A stretch of 64,000 nt of DNA from Rhizophagus clarus. Lineage: Eukaryota > Glomeromycota > Glomeromycetes > Glomerales > Glomeraceae. Positions 57,082-64,000 of this stretch are shown here, piece by piece. The number at the start of each line of letters is the position of its first letter. Within the stretch, counting starts at the first letter, position 1. Where the stretch lies: NCBI GenBank assembly GCA_015698045.1, contig BLAL01000242.1, positions 625,001 to 689,000 on the forward strand, in the 5' to 3' direction. Both the position numbers and the translations under genes were made by a program. Under the pieces are notes generated by a model. It saw nothing but the letters and a program-made list of their open reading frames with translations, was not told the origin of the DNA and did not search any database.

Positions 57082-57731
57082 CCCTATAAAAAATAAATGT
57101 CCGGAAAATGTTATCAAAAATGTCTGGAAAATGTCCGGAATAAATCTGATGTGTCCGGAAAATGTCCACTTTTTTGGTACATGTCTGACACACTTCTGAT
57201 ACTTAAAATTTTGACATGTCCTAACTTTGTCCAGAATTCGTCCAGTATTTGTTTGGTATAAAATTTTGGACAAATTCTGGACAGTTAAACCTGGACAAAT
57301 TCTGGACATAGTAAAAAAACCAGATAGACAAATTCCGGACATGAAAAAGTTCAGGACAAATTCCGGATACTATTTCCAAAAAAGGATAAATTAATTTTGT
57401 AAAAAAATGCAAAAATCACAAAACTGACATTCAAAATCTTTTCTGTCGTACTAATTAAAATTGCAGAGCAGGCAAAAATACTATATATCTATGATATAAA
57501 AATTTTGGGTTAAGGAATAATGATGATCATCTATCCATTGATCATCTTTTGTGGCAAAATTTTACGAAAATACATTTCTGGACAATTTCAGGACAAATTC
57601 CTAATATCCCGGAAATGCAGTGTTTTCGGAACAGTTTCCGGACACACAGTGTCCAGAATTTCCGGACAATTATTTAGACAATTTTTCCGGACAATTTCTG
57701 GACATTATCCGGACACTTATTTTTTATAGGG
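57082..57731. mobile_element. TGTCCGGA foldback element, 650-bp copy
   Basis: Ends CCCTATAAAAAATAAATGTC and (inverted) CCCTATAAAAAATAAGTGTC. CTA on both sides (57079-57081 and 57732-57734). The arms carry the same TGTCCGGAAAATGTC and TCCAGAATTTGTCC units as the other two copies. The central part (57410-57560) is non-repetitive. Confidence 0.87.
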
Positions 57732-57734
57732 CTA

Positions 57735-58345
57735 TTTTAGGATTTATTATTTTTGTTCAAATTCACTACTCAAAATCCTTAACTTCATATAGTTACTAGA
57801 AAGGCAAATGTGACTCCCCCATGAAAAACCTAATTTTAGATTTTCTTTTTTTATAATGTTATTACTATTATTATTGAAAAATTTATGATTTTAATTTAGT
57901 TTTCTCGATTTTAGTATTAATAAATGAAATTTTTAGGGTGGTTCATAAATCACGCGTCAAACTTGTTTTTTCTAAAAATTCGGATATAATGTTGCAAAAG
58001 TATCGGGTTCGTACAATACATTTGCTGCAATGTTACACCACTATAAAAAACCCCTATTTTGATATCTTTATATCTTATTTTTGATCACCCAGGAAAATTC
58101 CAAATTAACATATATAAGGGACAAACCAAACAATCTGTTTTTTAAATTCTCGAGTTTTGTTTAAATATTTTCAAATTGAAATTTTTTAATAAATTTTATC
58201 CTCCAAAATATTTTATTTTATGTTAATATCATTTTTTTTATCCTCAGTCCTGAAAGTTCAGATATACCTCTTAAGTAAGATTTCATCCAAGCTTTATGCA
58301 GCAAAGTTTTTATTGAAATTACGCATCAATAAAACAAATCCTCCA
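57735..58345. other. Noncoding spacer
   Basis: AT-rich; nothing recognised. Confidence 0.45.
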
Positions 58346-58600
58346 ATGTCATCAAGCAATCGTGGACAACGATGATCGTCAAATAATAATATCAATACAA
58401 ACCGAAATCGTGTTTCGCAAATTCGACCGATAAATAATTCTAGTACTATTGATCGAACCGCTAGAATAACTACACCACAAGTTACAAATGACCCTATTGA
58501 AAACGATTTCTTTAATGAAACAAGTTTTTATGATAACAATGATTTTGAATCTTTAATTTTACCTGCTGGATGTTTGATAACCTCTTCATTGTTTCATTGA
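58346..58600 (+). pseudogene. Short Asn/Ser-rich gene fragment with in-frame TGA
   Basis: MSSSNRGQR is followed by TGA (58373-58375), then the same frame continues SSNNNINTNRNRVSQIRPIN, a Thr/Asp-rich part and NDFESLILPAGCLIT to TGA 58598-58600. Codon usage is coding-like throughout. The TGA could derive from an Arg CGA codon by a single change. No family recognised. Confidence 0.4.
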
Positions 58601-60239
58601 AGAATATTCTTCGTGCCGTAAAATTTTTTAAGATCTCATTTTTTATGAAAAAATATTCTTACGAAAATTTCATTATTATTTCGCAACATTATAAAGTTTT
58701 ATCGTTATAAATCAGGTATGTTATTATCACAATTTTTCCAAATGATGATTCTATCATCTAATTAAATTATTAGAATGAAATACGAAATTTCGCCGTTATT
58801 TTCTTGGCATCATTCTTATCATTCAAGTGGATATTACAAATTTAATAATCGCAAATCTCAACAAAAATTTTACTTTTTTATTTCGTTTTATTCAGCTTAA
58901 TAATCCAGTATTTAATAATTGTTCGATATATTCGTATCAGTCGGTTTATTTTAAATTTGATTTACTTATTTTTAACGAAAACGTTTCACAAACACGTTAA
59001 GTTTAATACAAATGAGATTTTTAAGTAGTACGTAGTTTATTTATAGTAATAATTTATTAGTTAGATACTAGTAATTAGTTTCGTTATTTTTTTATTTTTT
59101 TTTTTTCCTTTTTTTTAAAAAAAAGATTATCTTACGATTTCTCCATGACAAATTCATCATTATGAAATAAAATGTATTAAAATGTAATACATTGTAGTTT
59201 ATTATTAGCTGTGTTGATTGTGTGTAACAAAATTTTTAGGTATAAGATGACGTACTAAAATAATATATAATTTTATTCTTGTCGCTTCCTTATTATAAAA
59301 TATAACGTCACCTCAATATCTTGTTATGTATTTAACATCCATATAATACAAAAATTTTAACTAAACTTACGCGTGACATTTATTTTTTAATTTTTTTAAT
59401 TCCTTAAGCTAAAATAATTTGTATCATATATGAATTTTAATTTAAATGCTGTTAAGCAACTTTAAAACTAATGATTTTATGAATATAGTTCTTAAATGTA
59501 CAGAAACATGTTAAAAAAGTTTAAATTATAACCGGAATTTTCCTATAAAGAACTTGTTGGATCATATACACAAGATACTGTAGGAAAATAAACTAATACA
59601 AATTTATTTATTATGTACGCCGATCGCGTAATAATTATTAAAATGGACGTTAAAGGAGATTTATGTAAATACAGATTTGCATCTAAAGTTAAACAACCAA
59701 TACAGAATTTAATAAATACTTTTTTGAGAATTTCATCATATGAACATTTTAGAAATTCTATCTATAAGAAAAAAAGGAGTTAACATCTTGCTTACATAAC
59801 TAAAATCGGGAATAAACCTCTATTGAGATATTAGCCAAAAAAAAATTAATTCAAACTGATTACGATAAAAATACTAAAAAGAGTGTTTCAAGTATTTCAC
59901 ATAAGGAGTTCGTAAAAAATAAAGTTTTTGTGCCAAAGATCAAAAATATTTATATGTCTGAATTTTCAGCTATGTCAAATACGAGTACTTCAACTTGGAC
60001 TATATATATTATTGAACTATTGCTACTATAAGTTTATAATTATAATAATTGTTGAAAATGTTAATTTATATGAAAGCCTTCTTTTTTGATAACATATTTA
60101 AATCTTTCATCATATTATTTTCTCGTCATTAAGAATATTTACATTATCATTGTTTTCAAAATAGTGCGGCCCCTGCATGTCGGAAATCGATTTTTTAGAC
60201 TCGATGGATTCAATAATTATTATACCGGTAGGTAGCAAA
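58601..60239. other. AT-rich intergenic region
   Basis: No supportable gene. The stretch 59550-59800 has longer stop-poor segments on the plus strand, but no start, domain or splice pattern that I can defend. Confidence 0.45.
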
Positions 60240-61284
60240 GCAAGTGCGTAACGTAAAGTGGCAAAATTACGTAATTACGTTACTCCCCTTTAAATAAAGG
60301 CACGAAACGTAAGATCAAATTTTTTTACCTTATGTTACTTCCTAATTGTGTCACGTGATCTGTACGATAGCAAATGTTTATTTTGATTTGGATAATTCTT
60401 TTACCTTAAGATAATTTATAATTTATTTAAACAGTAAATAAATTTTTTGATAACACATTTATTTATAAATCAATACTTTATTCGTTTATTTTTATTTTAA
60501 TGAAATAGTTTCAAAACACATAAAAAATACTAATTATTTTATAAATATTCAAAACTAACATCATGAAAATTTAATATCTAAATTTTCAAGACCTATTTAA
60601 TTTAAAAAGAAAAATGCTAAAAATATGCCATAAAGTGTAAAAAACAAAAGTAATTTCATATAAAGTATTGATATATTAAATCTGTTTTAATAAAATTAAT
60701 GTTTGAGTGTCCCGTACCTGCTGAACAACTTCATTTAAACTTCTTGAGTTTATTTCATTTAGCAATGGCACTGAAACCACACTGTAAAATTGAAAAATAA
60801 ATGTAGTACAGTTTTTCTTAAAATAAGACATTCTATTTCTTCTCAAGTATTTTTAAAAACAATATTAATAAAATTAATACACGCATATTTTCATACGTTA
60901 AATAATTTTATTAGCCACCAAGTCTTGTTTACTTAACTGAAGTGTCAAAATTAATATTATAAAATTTATAAAAAAATGCGTTCATTGTAAATAAATATAG
61001 GATTAAGCTTAATAACAATATTCCATTTAAGTTCTTTAACTTTTTTATTATTTGATAATAAATAAAAAAGAGAGTTCGTGGGAGAAATAATTTTTTTGTG
61101 ATGGTAAACAATAACTGATCGCGCCACAAGATCTGCACAAATCACGTGACATTTATAAGTAAGTAACGTAAGGTGGAAAAAACTTTCACTTTACGTTACG
61201 TACCTTATATTATTATAATAAGCACGTAAAGATCTTATGATACTTTACATTACTTACTTAGCCAATTTACGTTACTCACTTTCT
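60240..61284. mobile_element. Foldback element with GTAACGTAA ends
   Basis: Left arm: AAGTGCGTAACGTAAAGTGG, repeated GTTAC/GTAAC motifs, then TGTCACGTGATCTGTAC (60350-60366). Right arm, inverted: GAAAGTGAGTAACGTAAATT (ends about 61284), several GTAACGTAA copies, and GTCACGTGATTTGTGCAG (61132-61149). The centre is AT-rich without coding capacity. No target duplication resolved. Confidence 0.6.
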
Positions 61285-61405
61285 ATATACTCTTATTATA
61301 CTTATGAAATGAGTTTAAACTTAGTGTAACAAACTTATTTTATTTTTGGGAGGAACCATTGAAATTCCTTAAAATTTCTTCTGGAAATCTAATAATCGGC
61401 CCTTC
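61285..61405. other. Short spacer before the direct duplication
   Basis: Nothing recognised. Confidence 0.35.
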
Positions 61406-63155
61406 TCTGCATAGTTATTCAAAGAAATTCAGAGGTTTCAGTTTATGAAGTTGGATTTCCTATGCACTAATTGTTACATGTATAAATGCTCATAGCGCAG
61501 TAATTAAATGATATTTATTTTATTATTATCAATAATAATGAAATTTTGTATAAAAAATACAAATTACAGTAATACAATCTGTATTTGGCGCTCTTTGCCA
61601 CGTGGGTACTTTTATAACAGAGAAAATTGAAGATCGTCATTGTCAACAATGATGCAAATAATATTAATTGAAAGAAAAAGTTAATCCGTGCATTTAACAA
61701 TATACAAAAAAAATCCATTGATGTACTCCGTCATTCCAAAGAAGATTTAGATGATAAAAAATAATGATCTATAAACAGTGACAGTATTCTTTGAGGGGGG
61801 ACGGTAGAACCACGTGATCATAGTAAAATTACTTGTCACCGGTCCGGGTGTATTTTAAAATTCAACTTTCCGTCCCGTACCCGGATTCCGGGCCGCGTCC
61901 GGGCCGGGTTTTGAGCCCGGACCCGGCCCGTTGCAGGCCTCTACCAAAGAGCCAAAGAATAATAATTTTAAAAATTATAACAGCCAAATGAGTCATTTAA
62001 GAAATAAAATAAAAAGAATAGCAAACAATATTGAATTTAATACCGCGTGATATGGTATGTATTCAACACCGGTGTGAAATTACGATTTTGTATTTCGAAG
62101 AGGCGATTGTCCATTTGTTTGATAAATAAAGAAACATTAAAGCATGCAAGTGCATTTCTTGGTATTTATTAACCATAAAAGGGAAGATTTTATTCTCTGA
62201 ATTAATAATTACTAGAAATTTAACAATTATCTCTCGATTTATTTTTATATTTTTGAGCAACTAATTGTAATTTAGATCTGCATAGTTATTCAAAGAAATT
62301 CAGAGGTTTCAGTTTATGAAGTTGGATTTCCTATGCACTAATTGTTACATGTATAAATACTCATAGCGCAGTAATTAAATGATATTTGAAACTATTTATT
62401 TTATTATTATCAAATTTTGTATAAAAAATACAAATTACAGTAATACAATCTGTGTTTGGCGCTCTTTGCCACGTGGGTACTTTTATAACAGAGAAAATTG
62501 AAGATCGTCATTGTCAACAATGATGCAAATAATATTAATTGAAAGAAAAAGTTAATCCGTGCATTTAACAATATACAAAAAAAATCCATTGATGTACTCC
62601 GTCATTCCAAAGAAGATTTAGATGATAAAAAATAATGATCTATAAACAGTGACAGTATATTTATAATTCTTTGAGGGGGGACGGTAGAACCACGTGATCA
62701 TAGTAAAATTACTTGTCACCGGTCCGGGTGTATTTTAAAATTCAACTTTCCGTCCCGTACCCGGATTCCGGGCCGCGTCCGGGCCGGGTTTTGAGCCCGG
62801 ACCCGGCCCGTTGCAGGCCTCTACCAAAGAGCCAAAGAATACTAATTTTAAAAATTATAAAAGCCAAATGAGTCATTTAAGAAATAAAATAAAAAGAATA
62901 GCAAACAATAATGAATTTAATACCACGTGATATGGTATGTATTCAACACCGGTGTGAAATTACGATTTTGTATTTCGAAGATGCGATTGTCCATTTGTTT
63001 GATAAATAAAGAAACATTAAAGCATGCAAGTGCATTTCTTGGTATTTATTAACCATAAAAGGGAAGATTTTATTCTCTGAATTAATTACTAGAAATTTAA
63101 CAATTATCTTTCGATTTATTTTTATATTTTTGAGCAACTAATTGTAATTTAGATC
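61406..63155. repeat. Direct tandem duplication, about 0.87 kb x 2
   Basis: Copy 1 is 61406-62276 and copy 2 is 62277-63155. They are near-identical over their length with a few substitutions and small indels (for example an extra GAAACTATTTATT near 62387 and a TTATAATTC near 62661 in copy 2). Each contains a GC-rich patch GTCCGGGCCGGGTTTTGAGC with inverted CCCGGACCCGGCCC, and a CACGTGATCATAG motif. Short minus-strand frames (62063-62260 and 62943-63137) are copies of each other because of the duplication. Confidence 0.92.
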
Positions 63156-64000
63156 CATGTTTAACAGCAGATTCTTGTAAATTTTAAATTAGAATAATGT
63201 ACATAACACGAAAAAAAAATTAGAAAATTTTTTTTAAATAAATTAAAAACATTGTATAAAAATTGAATAATTAAAAAATTTAAAAAAATCAGATCCGGCT
63301 CTCTTCTTATAGTTTTTAATTCAGTGCTTTGGTTCTTATCTCAAATTTTTGTCTTGGTTTACAAATACTATATTAACAATATATTATTTGTCTTTTTTTT
63401 TTTTTTAAGAAAGTTCCAATAAATTTATTAATAGTTGTTTAACTTTGAATATATATGTCAACCGAAAATAATAAACATATACATATCTGTACAGCAATCA
63501 TTGGGAATTTTTACGGTTCGATAAATAATAGTTATTGTGTCAGTCAGACAAGATCATGCTACTATTATACTAATATTTTATAAAAGTATAATTAAATTTT
63601 GAAAATCTATTAAAATATATATGCAATTGCCAATATATCTAATATTTAGCCATTAATATTTAGCCATTATCAAAAATATCAATTATTTAACCGCCAACAA
63701 AAAATATCGGTCCATCAAAATCAGCATGATCCTAATATACTGACCAATAACAAATGTTTATTTATCTGTTATTTATGCATTAGCTAATTAAGGTGTAGTA
63801 CCATAATACTGTAGGTACTAAAATTTAAATATTAATATTGTATGCAGATTACATAAAATTAAATTATTTGTTGCATACAGTATTTGCAATTTGCATATAC
63901 TTCAAATATACTTCGTGTGATAATTTCAAGTTAAACCTTTTATGAATGAGAATCAACGACATACTAATTTTTTTTAATAAAAACTATAATATTGATTAGT
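63156..64000. other. AT-rich sequence to the window end
   Basis: No gene seen. TCGATAAATAATAGTTATTG at about 63518 resembles TCGAATAAATAATAGTTATT at about 54208, a short repeat of unknown origin. Confidence 0.45.

Noticed and set aside
62063..63137. Pair of near-identical 64-65 codon minus-strand frames
   Set aside because: Identity reflects the underlying direct DNA duplication; start and composition give no support for a gene.

Overview
Organism. The window is very AT-rich eukaryotic nuclear DNA with short genes, short GT..AG introns (mostly 44-184 nt), TATA boxes about 60-110 bases before start codons, and many foldback and MITE-like repeats. Several protein families look characteristic of arbuscular mycorrhizal fungi (Glomeromycotina, Rhizophagus-like): a TKL-like kinase with a CxxC-x11-CxxC leader and an IYGISQNP strand, a MACPF-type protein with a ubiquitin-like N-terminus, and a small secreted ML-like protein. 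The assignment is by family recognition, not by database search.

Layout. 1-4.5 kb: noncoding, two foldback elements. 4.6-6.3 kb: a two-exon cytochrome P450. 6.6-13.3 kb: two diverged copies of one segment, each carrying a different foldback element. 13.5-17.0 kb: a ten-exon gene for a large secreted ectodomain joined to a polytopic, XK-related-like membrane domain. 18.4-20.0 kb (minus): a Gly/Pro-rich secreted or anchored protein encoded by GC-rich repeats. 21.8 kb: a hAT-type MITE with a perfect 8-bp target duplication. 23.8-28.0 kb: the most striking gene, a predicted kinase built from six tandem [zinc-ribbon + kinase N-lobe] modules, five of them degenerate, ending in one complete kinase; all six introns are phase 0. 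29.2-31.7 kb: eroded gene sequence and a small three-exon minus-strand gene. 32.8-37.3 kb: a dead hAT transposon with a second 1.48-kb element nested in it. 38.6 kb: small secreted ML-like protein. 40.1-41.7 kb: an alpha/beta-hydrolase pseudogene and a small membrane-protein gene. 44.1-47.0 kb: divergent paralogues of an unknown CPxC family plus a truncated third copy. 51.2-53.1 kb: MACPF-type gene interrupted by an in-frame TAA. 54-64 kb: almost gene-free, with two large copies of a TGTCCGGA foldback family, another foldback element and a direct duplication of about 0.87 kb.

How it fits together. There is no operon-like organisation. The genes are dispersed single loci typical of an expanded, repeat-rich fungal genome, and several families present (kinase, MACPF, secreted ML) are known to be multigene in these fungi. 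The repeats show at least six distinct structural families with recoverable target duplications (8 bp, 3 bp CTA/ATT, 3 bp TTA, 6 bp), so much of the window is a record of non-autonomous DNA transposon activity.
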